NCBI GenBank assembly: GCA_027486675.1
Contig: JAIXOQ010000017.1
Coordinates: 59,986-123,985, forward strand
DNA length: 64,000 bases
Source: Pseudomonadota bacterium
GTDB lineage: Bacteria; Bdellovibrionota; UBA1018; CAIMNF01
Direction of reading: 5' to 3'
Position numbers and translations under genes: made by a program. The notes beneath the pieces were generated by a model. It made no database searches and was not told the origin of the DNA. It saw nothing but the letters and a program-made list of their open reading frames with translations. Shown in pieces: positions 25,004-34,550 of this stretch; the stretch's first letter is position 1; each line of letters opens with the position of its first letter.

Positions 25004-26542
25004 CTACGACTTGGAAAGCAAACTATGTTTGCGACTGTAGGCAAAGTAAATTACGAGTCCAATGCCCATCCAGAGAAGAAGTCTGAACCAATTGTGAAGC
25101 CCTAAGCCTGCCATCATCAGGAGGCAAACCGCTGCACCAAGAATCGGTACAAATGGCACGAGCGGGGTGCGAAATGGTCGTTCAGCATGAGGCTGGGTTT
25201 TGCGCATAATCAGGATGCCTATGCAGACCAGCACAAAGGCAAATAACGTTCCAATCGAGGTCATCTCTCCGACGATATCGCCAGGAATAAATGCAGCAAA
25301 TACACCAATCAGAAGCATAAGGATCAAGGTCGCTTTGTGAGGAGTATGGAATCTCTCATGGATTTCAGAGAACACCTTTGGCAAAAGCCCGTCTTTGGCC
25401 ATAGTAAAGAACACGCGCGATTGCCCGAGCAATAGAACAAGGATCACACTCGAGAATCCGGCAAGGATCGCGACTGTGATCAAGCTTTCCAACCATTCGT
25501 ATCCAACCATGTATGTACGAATGGCATAAGCAACAGAAGCCTCTTTCCCGACCGTATTAAACTCTTGATAATTCGCCACCCCAGTCAGCACATAGGAGAA
25601 CAAAATGTAGAGAGCCGTGCAGAGCAAAAGCGAACCTAATATTCCAATCGGCATATCCCGCTTTGGATTCTTCGCTTCTTGCGCTGCCGTTGATACCCCG
25701 TCAAATCCGATGAAAGCAAAGAACACAATCCCTGCGCCTCGCAGAATTCCAGTCCAGCCGTAATGCCCGAACCCACCCCAAAGAGTCGAGAGCGACCCTT
25801 CACTCTCGTTGGGCACAATATAGGGGACATGATTGGCCGGATTGATAAAACCCCACCCGATACAAATAAAGGCGAGAACAATCGCAAGCTTCACGATCAC
25901 AATAAGACCATTCACAAAAGAGGACTGCTGGGTGCCACGAACCAAAAGCAAAGAAAGCGCAACTACGATGAAAAGCGCAGGCAAGTTGATCAACCCTGCC
26001 TGAACCACGACATCACTCGTCATGCGAGTGATCGTAGATATCGGCTCTGCCACACCTTCGCGCATCACCAGCGCTTCAAAGGGTGAATGACACCATTGAT
26101 AGGGAATCTGAAAATCCAAAAATATCTTGAGAAACCGATTGAAGTACTCGCTCCAGGCGATAGCAACCGTTGCGGCCCCGACCCCATACTCAAGCGTGAG
26201 ATCCCAACCTATGATCCAGGCAATCATTTCCCCCATAGTCGCGTAGGAGTAGGTATAGGCACTCCCCGATACCGGAATCATGGAAGCAAATTCTGCGTAA
26301 CAAAGTCCGGCCAGAGCACAGGCTACGGCCGCTAACGCATAACTTAATGTCACTGCAGGCCCTGCTGCAGTCCCAGCTGCTATTGCAGTGCGAACAAATA
26401 TTCCAGCACCAATCACCACCCCTATCCCAAGACCGATCAGCCCCCAAACCCCTAGAGTTCGTTTTAAGGTGATCTTTTCACCCGTGCCGGCAGCCTGAGC
26501 AAGAATCGTAGCGAGTGGCTTAGTTCGAAATAGTTGAGACAT
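25004..26542 (-). CDS. APC-family amino-acid permease (cationic amino-acid transporter type)
   Basis: 512 residues with about 12-14 hydrophobic segments. N-terminal GLGIGVVIGAGIFVRTG-like motif, AGLCYAEFASMIPVSGSAYTYSY and FAFIGFDGVSTAAQEAKNP are hallmarks of the CAT/YfnA branch of the APC superfamily. It imports amino acids by proton symport or exchange; the substrate is unproven. The Shine-Dalgarno region is part of an inverted repeat next to the ATG (26543-26568). Single gene, converging with the 23977 gene. Confidence 0.92.
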   Translation of the reverse strand: MSQLFRTKPLATILAQAAGTGEKITLKRTLGVWGLIGLGIGVVIGAGIFVRTAIAAGTAAGPAVTLSYALAAVACALAGLCYAEFASMIPVSGSAYTYSYATMGEMIAWIIGWDLTLEYGVGAATVAIAWSEYFNRFLKIFLDFQIPYQWCHSPFEALVMREGVAEPISTITRMTSDVVVQAGLINLPALFIVVALSLLLVRGTQQSSFVNGLIVIVKLAIVLAFICIGWGFINPANHVPYIVPNESEGSLSTLWGGFGHYGWTGILRGAGIVFFAFIGFDGVSTAAQEAKNPKRDMPIGILGSLLLCTALYILFSYVLTGVANYQEFNTVGKEASVAYAIRTYMVGYEWLESLITVAILAGFSSVILVLLLGQSRVFFTMAKDGLLPKVFSEIHERFHTPHKATLILMLLIGVFAAFIPGDIVGEMTSIGTLFAFVLVCIGILIMRKTQPHAERPFRTPLVPFVPILGAAVCLLMMAGLGLHNWFRLLLWMGIGLVIYFAYSRKHSLLSKS

Positions 26543-26568
26543 AAGCTACCTTTATAAAGGGGTAGCTT
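26543..26568 (-). promoter_or_regulatory. Hairpin covering the ribosome binding site of the permease gene
   Basis: In the mRNA sense, AAGCTACC and GGTAGCTT form an 8-bp perfect stem with a 10-nt loop and end directly at the AUG. The Shine-Dalgarno sequence AAAGG spans the loop-stem border. Folding would hide it; alternatively the DNA palindrome is an operator. Confidence 0.5.
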
Positions 26569-26588
26569 CAGGGACTCAAAGTGTTTTT

Positions 26589-27497
26589 CTAGAAACGTGC
26601 GTTTTCAAGCGCCGCAATTCTCTCTTCTAGGGGCGGATGAGTAGAAAACAGTGCAAGCAAACCTCCGCGACCTGAGATCTGGAACGCCTTCATCGCTTGA
26701 GGCGTTTCATCCGGAAGACCTCTTTCTTGAGCACGGATCAAAGCCCTGAGAGCAGAAATCATCGATTCCCTTCCAGCTAAACGTGCACCGCCCGAATCCG
26801 CACGAAATTCACGATACCTGGAAAAAGCAGACACCACGATCATGCCTAAAAAGGAGAAAAGAATATCAAAAACAAAGACCATAATACTTTGCAGAAAATA
26901 ATTCGGTCTTTCGTCACGGTCGTTCCCACGAAGCACTTGGCTGAGAGCAAAAGCCGCAACACGCGCAAAGAACATTACAAAAGCGTTAATCACACCTTGA
27001 AGAAGCGTCATGGTGATCATGTCCCCGTTGGCGATGTGTGCAATCTCATGACCCAGCACACCCTCAACTTCTGAGCGCTTCATAGTACGCAATAAGCCGG
27101 TAGACACTGCAACGAGGCTGTTATTTTTACTAGGACCTGTTGCAAAAGCATTTGGAGCAGCACTATCGAAGATGCCAACCTCTGGGGTTTTCGTCAGCCC
27201 TGCTGAGCGCGCAAGTACCGTCACAGCATCTAAGAGCCAGCGCTCCTCATCTCCCATGCTTCTTGGATCAATAATCTTGACCCCCATCATCCATTTCGCC
27301 ATCACCTTAGAAAGCGCGAGCGAAATGAAGGCGCCCCCCATCCCCCAAATGCCGCAAAAGATTGCGAGGGATTCATAATTCAAGCCATTTGCTTCCAGGT
27401 AAGGCCGCACGCCTAAGAGGTTCAGCACAATCGAGATCGTGACAATCGTCGCTAAGTTCACCAGGAGGAATAGAGAGATTCTTTTAAAAGTACCCAT
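26589..27497 (-). CDS. htpX: Zinc metalloprotease HtpX
   Basis: Inner-membrane M48 protease that degrades damaged membrane proteins. The start at 27497 gives 302 residues (MGTFKRISLFLLVNLAT). Two hydrophobic segments at the N-terminus, zinc motif GHEIAHIANGD, two further hydrophobic segments, and the third-ligand region FRADSGGARL, as expected. It closely follows the mevalonate kinase gene on the same strand (33 bp). Confidence 0.95.
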   Translation of the reverse strand: MGTFKRISLFLLVNLATIVTISIVLNLLGVRPYLEANGLNYESLAIFCGIWGMGGAFISLALSKVMAKWMMGVKIIDPRSMGDEERWLLDAVTVLARSAGLTKTPEVGIFDSAAPNAFATGPSKNNSLVAVSTGLLRTMKRSEVEGVLGHEIAHIANGDMITMTLLQGVINAFVMFFARVAAFALSQVLRGNDRDERPNYFLQSIMVFVFDILFSFLGMIVVSAFSRYREFRADSGGARLAGRESMISALRALIRAQERGLPDETPQAMKAFQISGRGGLLALFSTHPPLEERIAALENARF

Positions 27498-27530
27498 ATA
27501 TTCTAAGTAATGGTGTCTGACGAGCAATCG

Positions 27531-28364
27531 TCAAGTTGATTTCGGATAGAGTGCCAGCCAGAAGCCCCCTAAACCTTTTCCCGTGAGTTTGGCGCTGAGC
27601 GCGCCTCCGTCAAGTATTCTATCTCTTTGCTCGAGTAATTCTTGGTCCACTAATCCGTAATGCACAAAACACCGATGTGAGACCTCAAACGATTTTACCC
27701 AAAGGTCAACAGACTGTTTCCGATCGGACTCCTTGAATGCCCGCACTAAATGAACCACAGCCTCATTCATTTCTTGATCCACTTCCTTTAAGCCCGAAGG
27801 ATCGTTCTGAAAACGAAGCTTCACCCGCTCACTCACCTCGATGGTTTTTGCGCGGAGACCTGAATCGATCAATCGAACCTCGACCTGAAGCGGTGACGTG
27901 AGGTGCTCGATGACTCCCTGATCTCTTTGAAAAAGCACGGGGTATGGACTGATCACTCCAGCTGGATCCAGTCCGCTGCTTGTGCCATGAAAGTGATTCT
28001 CGAATTCTTTGGCGCGACCTAAAAGCTCGCGCTCACTTGAAGTCCTGCCATCGATTTGATCGAGTATTCGCGTGAAAGCGACCGAAAGGGCGGCAGAAGA
28101 TCCCAAGCCTGAAGCCTCAGGGATAGAGCTCAACACCTGAAAAGTGCCCGGAAGTTTCGGTCGATCAATCCTCTGCAGAAGCTGATCCACATTCTGCCTC
28201 AGCAGAAGACTCGAGTCCCCCTCCTTCGCATCCGGACAGTAAGAGAGTTTCAGAAATGCACCTACGTGAGGTGCTACAACTGCGTGTCCTCCACGAACAA
28301 CAGCATGTTCCCCCCCATAGATGACTTTTGCAGGAACGGTTGTTGAAAATTGTTTTAACCCCAT
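27531..28364 (-). CDS. GHMP kinase, probable mevalonate kinase
   Basis: 277 residues. GHMP motifs: VPAKVIYGGEHAVVRGG at the N-terminus, PEASGLGSSAALSVA (phosphate loop) and KLTGKGLGGFWLALY (motif 3). Closest in pattern to mevalonate kinase, which phosphorylates mevalonate in isoprenoid synthesis. Overlaps the mvaD stop by 10 bp. The three GHMP genes together cover the ATP-dependent steps from mevalonate to isopentenyl diphosphate; the HMG-CoA enzymes are not in this window. Confidence 0.82.
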   Translation of the reverse strand: MGLKQFSTTVPAKVIYGGEHAVVRGGHAVVAPHVGAFLKLSYCPDAKEGDSSLLLRQNVDQLLQRIDRPKLPGTFQVLSSIPEASGLGSSAALSVAFTRILDQIDGRTSSERELLGRAKEFENHFHGTSSGLDPAGVISPYPVLFQRDQGVIEHLTSPLQVEVRLIDSGLRAKTIEVSERVKLRFQNDPSGLKEVDQEMNEAVVHLVRAFKESDRKQSVDLWVKSFEVSHRCFVHYGLVDQELLEQRDRILDGGALSAKLTGKGLGGFWLALYPKST

Positions 28365-29368
28365 CTTGGCCCGCCTCCAATCTCATCGATCAGAACACGC
28401 TTCACCCCAGGCATCTCTTTAAACCGCTTCTGCCAAATTTCCGTTTCTGACTTTTCTGTAAGCCAATGCAGGTTTGTCCCAGCATCGATCGTTAAAACAC
28501 CACTCGAGTCTACTGAAAGATGACGCGCGGCAGCGAGCGCATCGAGCGTCAGATATGAAAAGGGCGGGTCTGCAGTTTCAAAGAGCAAATGCATTTCAAG
28601 TGCCTCTTCCGAGACGGCATTTGCGCACTCTAACAGTCGGCCAGCCTCAATCCAGGGTGCTATCTCAGCATATCGTTTCATCACATTCTTTTTTCGATCT
28701 TTAAAATAACGCGATGATGGAACTCGGAGGTGGGCTAATGAGGAAGAAACCGTCTTGGGCCCATCTTCAAAAATAACGATCATATGGACGTAGTTCTGCT
28801 GGAACTGACTCCGAACCGAATGAAACCCTGATTCATCCCATAAACAAAAAGGCGCAAACATGGAGCGCCCGGAGCTCCCTGAACCTAAAGAGGAAAGTTG
28901 CGCAAGCGCACTCAGCAACAACCCACGCTTGTCGAGTTCAGCCCGAACAGCACTCTGATCCTGAGAAAGCGCTAACGCAAACATGAGGGTGTATGCAGAA
29001 AAGGACGAAGCGCTACTTGCTATCCCAGCTCTTTCGGGAATCGTGTTCTCAGTTTCAATATCAAGAGCCACGGACTTAAGTATCGGATTGATCCCAAAAC
29101 GAATTAAGCAATCCTTCATCAAAGGTTCAATTCGGGTCAGAAAGGCCTCTACTCTTTTTCTTCCAGTCTCATCGAGCCAAGAGCTTCGACCGCCGAATTG
29201 CACGCTCAAAGCATCCACGTAGGTCGCTCGTGCCATCACGTGCGTACCAGCGTTTTTTAATGTCACTGAAAGGGATGGGTTCGCAGGCCTATTGTTTGCC
29301 ACATCGGTCTTGCCCATGTACTTAAGCCAGGCGATATTCACGGGCGAGAACACTTCAATCTGTTTCAT
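28355..29368 (-). CDS. mvaD: Diphosphomevalonate decarboxylase
   Basis: Makes isopentenyl diphosphate from mevalonate diphosphate. 337 residues. The family N-terminus SPVNIAWLKYMGK and NPSLSVTL are clear, and the phosphate-binding AGIASSASSFSAY and LGSGSSGRSMF segments are present. The final part (TIDAGTNLHWL) keeps the conserved DAGxN. The ATG overlaps the end of the upstream kinase gene by 4 bp. Confident family call. Confidence 0.93.
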   Translation of the reverse strand: MKQIEVFSPVNIAWLKYMGKTDVANNRPANPSLSVTLKNAGTHVMARATYVDALSVQFGGRSSWLDETGRKRVEAFLTRIEPLMKDCLIRFGINPILKSVALDIETENTIPERAGIASSASSFSAYTLMFALALSQDQSAVRAELDKRGLLLSALAQLSSLGSGSSGRSMFAPFCLWDESGFHSVRSQFQQNYVHMIVIFEDGPKTVSSSLAHLRVPSSRYFKDRKKNVMKRYAEIAPWIEAGRLLECANAVSEEALEMHLLFETADPPFSYLTLDALAAARHLSVDSSGVLTIDAGTNLHWLTEKSETEIWQKRFKEMPGVKRVLIDEIGGGPRWG

Positions 29369-30162
29369 CCAACGCGAACTCCCTGACTTGAGAAATGGTC
29401 TTGAAGTCTTCCAATAAACTCAAATTCTTTCGCAAGACCGGCTCTGGCCCGATCAGACGCATAGATGAGAAAAACATCTTGAAAGAGTGCTCCACAACCT
29501 TTGATGAATCTCACTTCGGGATCTGAGCGGACCGCACGAAGGAGACTCACTACCTCCGGCGCTATCACTTGTGCACTTTCGGCAAAGGCTTCAATCTGCA
29601 TTTGATAAGATGCTAGTCCTTCCCAATCTGCGTGCATGATTGAATCCACTGAAGCCTCGCAAGCTTCGGCCCATTTTTCTCTTAAACTTTTTTTGACTGC
29701 ATCACAGACTAATACTTTTGCAGCCTCGCTGGCTAAAGCCTGCTGAGTGTTGATTTTTTTTAGCCCCTGAGGACGGGCGATCCACAGTTGATCCAAAACG
29801 ATTGACGGGACCATGACCTGAGAGAACTCTTCACCCTGGACAAGCACTGACCCCCCTGAGAGCTGAGCTACAATGTCCACTCCACTGGGTTTCACTTGAT
29901 CCAAATCACATTCATCTCTAAAGATCCTGCGTAGCTCTTTGACGTCTTTTTGGTTCAGAGGCAATTCCCTTTTGTGGCGCATAAAAAAATGCCCCGTGCT
30001 GCTTCCAAAACCAGGCCCTAAGCCCGAACTCACTTCCACGGCCCCGCTCTCTGACCGAATGCACTGATACGGTGGACTGAGCGCAGTAACGAGGGTTGGT
30101 GCGCCAAAGAGTGCCCCATATTCGCCCGTGAGAATCACCTTTCCAGGAACCAAAGTATGCAC
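29365..30162 (-). CDS. GHMP kinase, probable phosphomevalonate kinase
   Basis: 265 residues. N-terminal PGKVILTGEYGALFGAPTLV, phosphate-loop region GPGFGSSTG, KPSGVDIVAQLSGG and C-terminal KGCGALFQDVFL. The pattern fits phosphomevalonate kinase, which is also the missing step between the two other enzymes of this cluster. It is shorter than most members. The start lies 16 bp after the sufB stop, so it is probably cotranscribed with suf genes. Confidence 0.78.
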   Translation of the reverse strand: MHTLVPGKVILTGEYGALFGAPTLVTALSPPYQCIRSESGAVEVSSGLGPGFGSSTGHFFMRHKRELPLNQKDVKELRRIFRDECDLDQVKPSGVDIVAQLSGGSVLVQGEEFSQVMVPSIVLDQLWIARPQGLKKINTQQALASEAAKVLVCDAVKKSLREKWAEACEASVDSIMHADWEGLASYQMQIEAFAESAQVIAPEVVSLLRAVRSDPEVRFIKGCGALFQDVFLIYASDRARAGLAKEFEFIGRLQDHFSSQGVRVG

Positions 30163-30178
30163 GTGAATACAACCTCTT

Positions 30179-31615
30179 TTAACCTACGGTGCCCTCTAAT
30201 TTAAGATCGAGCAGACGATTGGCTTCAAGAGCAAACTCCATCGGCAACTGACGCAAAACTTCGTCACAGTAACCATTGATAATGAGCTTGATCGCATCTT
30301 CCTCTTTGATTCCCCGAGAGCGCGCGTAATACAGCTGTTCTTCAGACACTTTTGACGCTGTGGCTTCGTGTTCCACAATCGCTGAAGAGTTTTTCACTTG
30401 AATATAAGGCACCGTATTGGCCTCACAGTTATCCCCGATCAAAAGAGAGTCACACTGGGTGTGATTTCTAGCCCCGTGCGCAGACGGCTGGATAATGACC
30501 GCACCGCGATAAGTATTCTTTCCATGACCCGTAGAGATACCCTTAGAGAGAATTCTGCTTCGTGTGTTCTTACCTAAGTGGATCATCTTGGTTCCGGTAT
30601 CGGCCTGCATCCGGTCATTGGTAATCGCAACCGAATAGAACTCCCCGACAGAATCATCGCCCTCTAAAACACAAGACGGGTACTTCCAGGTGATAGAACT
30701 CCCCACTTCAACTTGTGTCCAAGAAATGTAAGAGCCTTTGCCGCGACATGCACCGCGCTTGGTCACAAAGTTATAAATCCCACCCACACCCTTTTCGTCC
30801 CCGGCATACCAGTTCTGAACCGTGGTGTAACGGATCTTTGCGTTCTCCATCGCGACTAACTCTACTACCGCAGCATGCAGCTGGTTTTCATCCCGCATAG
30901 GCGCAGTGCAGCCCTCAAGATAGGTCACCTCAGAGCCTTCATCCGCAAGAATGAGAGTCCGCTCAAATTGTCCGGTACCCCCTGAATTAATTCGAAAATA
31001 GGTCGATAAATCGAGCGGGCACTTCACCCCTTTAGGGATATAAACAAAAGATCCATCACTAAACACGGCGGAATTGAGAGCTGCATAGTAGTTGTCAGTC
31101 ACGGGGACTACAGATCCCAGTGCTTTCTTAACAAGCTCTGGGTGCGTCTTCACTGCATCACTCACGCTGCAGAAAACAACCCCTACCTTTGCTAATTCTT
31201 CGCGCTGAGTCGTGACCACAGATACAGAATCAAAGACTGCGTCAACGGCAACACCCGCTAAGCGCTTTTGTTCGTCCAAAGGGATTCCAAGTTTTGCGTA
31301 GGTTTCAAGAAGCTTTGGGTCCACATCCGAAAGATTTTCGTACTTCTTGATATTCTTAGGGGCGGAATAATAAGAGATCTCGTCAAACTTAATTTTTGGA
31401 TACTGAACATGCGCCCACTCGGGCTCTTTCATCTTCTTCCAAAGTCGGAAAGCCTTAAGCCTCCAGTCGAGCAACCATTCTGGCTCCTCTTTCTTTGCTG
31501 AAATAAAACGCACAACATCCTCACTTAAACCTGCCGCAAGAGTGTCTTGTGCAATATCCGTCACGAAACCGTAGCGTGAATAGTCGGATTTAAATCCTTC
31601 ATTTCCCTTCACCAT
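30179..31615 (-). CDS. sufB: Fe-S cluster assembly scaffold SufB
   Basis: Scaffold subunit of the SufBCD complex that builds Fe-S clusters. 478 residues, the normal size. Typical regions: [39 protein letters not shown] and [17 protein letters not shown]. It is the last suf gene of the operon, whereas it is usually the first of the scaffold genes. The ATG overlaps the end of the DUF59 gene. Confidence 0.96.
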   Translation of the reverse strand: MVKGNEGFKSDYSRYGFVTDIAQDTLAAGLSEDVVRFISAKKEEPEWLLDWRLKAFRLWKKMKEPEWAHVQYPKIKFDEISYYSAPKNIKKYENLSDVDPKLLETYAKLGIPLDEQKRLAGVAVDAVFDSVSVVTTQREELAKVGVVFCSVSDAVKTHPELVKKALGSVVPVTDNYYAALNSAVFSDGSFVYIPKGVKCPLDLSTYFRINSGGTGQFERTLILADEGSEVTYLEGCTAPMRDENQLHAAVVELVAMENAKIRYTTVQNWYAGDEKGVGGIYNFVTKRGACRGKGSYISWTQVEVGSSITWKYPSCVLEGDDSVGEFYSVAITNDRMQADTGTKMIHLGKNTRSRILSKGISTGHGKNTYRGAVIIQPSAHGARNHTQCDSLLIGDNCEANTVPYIQVKNSSAIVEHEATASKVSEEQLYYARSRGIKEEDAIKLIINGYCDEVLRQLPMEFALEANRLLDLKLEGTVG

Positions 31616-31920
31616 ATGCCTAACCGATCCTTTACTTCATCCGATGCCATGGTTTTTGGGTCCCACTTGGGTTCAAAAACAAGTTTCACTTCAGCTTCCA
31701 AAATTCCGGGATACTCAAGCAATCGCTTTTTCACACTATCCATAAACATCCCAGCAACAGGACAGTTCGGAGAAGTGAGAGTCATCTGGACATAACCTTT
31801 CTCGCCGCGTTCGCCTTCGCGTCTTGCTTCGTAAACGAGCCCAAGGTCAACCACACTAATCCGCATTTCAGGGTCTTCCACGGGCCTAAGCCACTCTAAA
31901 AGTTCAGCGCTGCTCGTCAT
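31609..31920 (-). CDS. SufT-like DUF59 (MIP18 family) protein
   Basis: Accessory Fe-S maturation factor. 103 residues from ATG 31920 ([11 protein letters not shown]). DUF59 motifs: [21 protein letters not shown], then [16 protein letters not shown] with the conserved Cys. Overlaps sufU by 4 bp and sufB by 7 bp within the suf operon. Confidence 0.88.
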   Translation of the reverse strand: MTSSAELLEWLRPVEDPEMRISVVDLGLVYEARREGERGEKGYVQMTLTSPNCPVAGMFMDSVKKRLLEYPGILEAEVKLVFEPKWDPKTMASDEVKDRLGIW

Positions 31921-32363
31921 GGTGTGTCTCCCTCTGAAATCGCTTTCTTCAAGGTTGTCCAGGCCAGCAGAGCACACTTAATCCGTACCGGAAACCGCTT
32001 CACGCCATAGAGCGCCACAAGGTCATCCTCTTGGCTATCTTCCGAAGGCAACCCCTTTACAACTGTCGCGCCCGCCATCTTTTCGCGGAAGGCATCTATA
32101 AGAGTGAGGACAGCGAGACGATCCATCCCTTGTATCCGCTCTGCAAGGATGCTGGCGCTCGCCATGCAGATTGAACAACCCTCACCTTCAAACTGGCAGC
32201 GAACAAGTACACCGTCTTCAACCTGGATATAGATGTCAATTTTGTCACCACAGAGTGGATTAAATCCGTGCTCGACCTTCGAGGCTAAGGGAAGGGCGCC
32301 GTAGTACCGAGGCGACTCATGATGATCGGCTAGCACCTCACCAAAAACATCACGATACGACAT
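31917..32363 (-). CDS. sufU: SufU, zinc-dependent sulfur transfer protein
   Basis: Accepts sulfur from SufS for cluster assembly. 148 residues from ATG 32363 (MSYRDVFGEVLADH). Conserved ligands: NPLCGD, CSICMAS and RIKCALLAW give the three cysteines and Asp that hold zinc. Upstream extension would overlap sufS without homology. Overlaps sufS by 14 bp. SufS-SufU pairing is typical of SUF systems without SufE. Confidence 0.92.
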   Translation of the reverse strand: MSYRDVFGEVLADHHESPRYYGALPLASKVEHGFNPLCGDKIDIYIQVEDGVLVRCQFEGEGCSICMASASILAERIQGMDRLAVLTLIDAFREKMAGATVVKGLPSEDSQEDDLVALYGVKRFPVRIKCALLAWTTLKKAISEGDTP

Positions 32364-33603
32364 GTGATCTCCGTCGATGCGGCTCTTTACCCTTACGCGC
32401 AAAAAATGCATTTGCTTGCGAAAGAACAGCTAAGAACAATCGCGCTTCCTCAAGAGTGTTGTAGAAGCTGAAACTCGCTCGACACGTCGAGGTGGCACCC
32501 ACTTTCTTCATGAGTGGTTGAGCGCAATGGTGTCCGGCTCTCACTGCAATCTGATTCAGATCAAAATAGGTCGCCAGATCATGCGCGTGGATGGATGCGA
32601 CCGAAAAACTAAATACCGGGCCTCTGTCTTCTAGGGACTTCGGGCCTATCAAGGTAACACCCGAAATTTTGGCGATCTCTTGAAGCACTACTTCAGTGAT
32701 CTGAGCTTCGTACTTCGCAATAGCGTTTCTTCCAACCTTCTTTAAGTACGAAAGAGCAGCACCAAACCCGATGACGCCAGCAATATCTGGCGTACCTGCT
32801 TCAAATTTATGGGGAAGCCCGTTCCAAGAGCTTTCATAGTCGCCCACTTCTTGAATCATTTGGCCGCCAAATTGGTAAGGAGGCATGGACTCAAGCAACC
32901 TTTTTCGTCCCCAAAGAACCCCAACACCCGTTGGCCCCAAAAGCTTGTGCGCACTTAAGGCAAGAAAATCAATCTCTCCAAGATCACTAATTTTGATCTC
33001 TTCATGTATGAGCCCTTGTGCAGCATCTAGAACGACGTGAGAACCGACGGCATGAAAGGCTTTCGAAATCGCTGCAATATCGTTACGAACGCCAGTGACA
33101 TTGCTCATGAGGGTGAGGGCCACAATTTTTGGCTTAAGGCTTAAGACACGCTCGATCTCTTTCGGATCCAAACGTAAGTCATCAGTGAGCTCAATGATCT
33201 CAAAACGGGCATTCTTCCTTAGAGCCAATTGCTGCCAGGGGATAAAATTTGCATGATGCTCCATTCGTGTCACCGCAATGACATCCCCCGCCTGAACATG
33301 CATTTCTCCAAAAGTTTGAGCCACCAGATTGATGGACTCTGTTGTGCCTTTTGTGAAAATCACCTCTTCAGTAGAAGCAGCACCTAGGAACTCGGCGACT
33401 AATGCACGGGTACCCTCAAACGCGTCCGTTGCAGCACTCGACCACTGGTATACTCCTCGATGCACATTCGCGTTCATCGTGAGGTAGTAGTTCGACACAG
33501 CATCCACTACTACTTTTGGACGCTGAGAGGTCGCTGCGGAGTCTAGATACACCACGGAAGATTCAAGGATTGGAAAGTCCTTCCGAATGAGGTCTACGTT
33601 CAC
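32350..33603 (-). CDS. sufS: Cysteine desulfurase SufS
   Basis: PLP enzyme that mobilises sulfur from cysteine. About 417 residues. N-terminus RKDFPILESSVVYLDSAATSQRP, PLP lysine in LSAHKLLGPTG and catalytic Cys in RAGHHCAQP. Two tandem GTG codons (33606 and 33603) could start it; GAGGAG ends 5 nt before the second, which I prefer. Overlaps the sufD end by 4 bp. Confidence 0.94.
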   Translation of the reverse strand: MNVDLIRKDFPILESSVVYLDSAATSQRPKVVVDAVSNYYLTMNANVHRGVYQWSSAATDAFEGTRALVAEFLGAASTEEVIFTKGTTESINLVAQTFGEMHVQAGDVIAVTRMEHHANFIPWQQLALRKNARFEIIELTDDLRLDPKEIERVLSLKPKIVALTLMSNVTGVRNDIAAISKAFHAVGSHVVLDAAQGLIHEEIKISDLGEIDFLALSAHKLLGPTGVGVLWGRKRLLESMPPYQFGGQMIQEVGDYESSWNGLPHKFEAGTPDIAGVIGFGAALSYLKKVGRNAIAKYEAQITEVVLQEIAKISGVTLIGPKSLEDRGPVFSFSVASIHAHDLATYFDLNQIAVRAGHHCAQPLMKKVGATSTCRASFSFYNTLEEARLFLAVLSQANAFFARKGKEPHRRRSHVVS

Positions 33604-34550
33604 CACGACTCCTCGGTGCTATAGCTATGCACACCCAAAAACTCTTCAGCTCTCAGCCTGTGTTCCGTACATGAAATATTGCTTAAGCCCTCTTTCAGTA
33701 ACCCTGCACATAAAATCGCTTCGCTCTCATGCTCGGGGATTCCTCGGGTTGCGAGATAGAATTTTTCATCGTCAGCAAAGCTCGACACGGAAGCACCATG
33801 GCTACACTGCACTTCACTGGTCGCGATCCAAAGTTGCGGGAGCACATCAAATTGAGCATCACTCGACAATAGGAGCGCTCTAGATTTTTCAAATGCTTTT
33901 GAGAATGGTGCAGCTTTTGCGATTTCAAGCTGTCCTCTAAAGGTCGCGTGCGCAGAATCATTGAGTAGCGCAAGAGAATCCATCTGCGTAGTGGTGTCGG
34001 GAGCTAGGTGTTGTACTCGAATGCCATGTTCAAAGCGACCCTGTTTAGAGCCTTTTAGAATGGATGCAATCTGTGCTTTCGCTCCTGCACCCTTGAGGAG
34101 TACCTCGACACGCAGTTGCGAATGCCCTGAGCACTTCTGAACAAAGAATAGATTCGCTTTCGCGTTCTGATCTACAAAGACACGAATGCGCGGAAAAAAA
34201 TCTAAACTGTCTCCCGAGTCAAGAAGCACGATGTAATCCAGCGCAGCGTCGACTTCAACATGCACATCCACGACGGGCGCAATCGAATCGGATGGATTGA
34301 ACCTTCTCAAGGTAGTGAGCTTCGTGATTCTACTGCCCTTTTCTGCTTGAATCCGAGTAGGCGCCTGGGAGGTAAGCGACCAGGATATGAAAGGATCGTT
34401 TCCAAATTCTGAGAACGGATCAACAACCTTAAGCTGGGTATCCGAATCTATGACTGGGAACACAACCTCGCTGATCCCAACAAAGCGAAATTCATCCGAA
34501 CGAAGTCCTTGCTTCCGAAGTACTTCCCAAGGGAGAACCCGATCGTTCAT
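33600..34550 (-). CDS. sufD: Fe-S cluster assembly protein SufD
   Basis: Partner of SufB and SufC. 316 residues, distinctly shorter than the roughly 430 usual, with the N-terminal part reduced. The C-terminal core is recognisable: YLATRGIPEHESEAILCAGLLKEGL, and CSHGASVSSFADDEKFY. It overlaps sufC (4 bp) and sufS. Function inferred from position plus the core motif. Confidence 0.88.
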   Translation of the reverse strand: MNDRVLPWEVLRKQGLRSDEFRFVGISEVVFPVIDSDTQLKVVDPFSEFGNDPFISWSLTSQAPTRIQAEKGSRITKLTTLRRFNPSDSIAPVVDVHVEVDAALDYIVLLDSGDSLDFFPRIRVFVDQNAKANLFFVQKCSGHSQLRVEVLLKGAGAKAQIASILKGSKQGRFEHGIRVQHLAPDTTTQMDSLALLNDSAHATFRGQLEIAKAAPFSKAFEKSRALLLSSDAQFDVLPQLWIATSEVQCSHGASVSSFADDEKFYLATRGIPEHESEAILCAGLLKEGLSNISCTEHRLRAEEFLGVHSYSTEESW

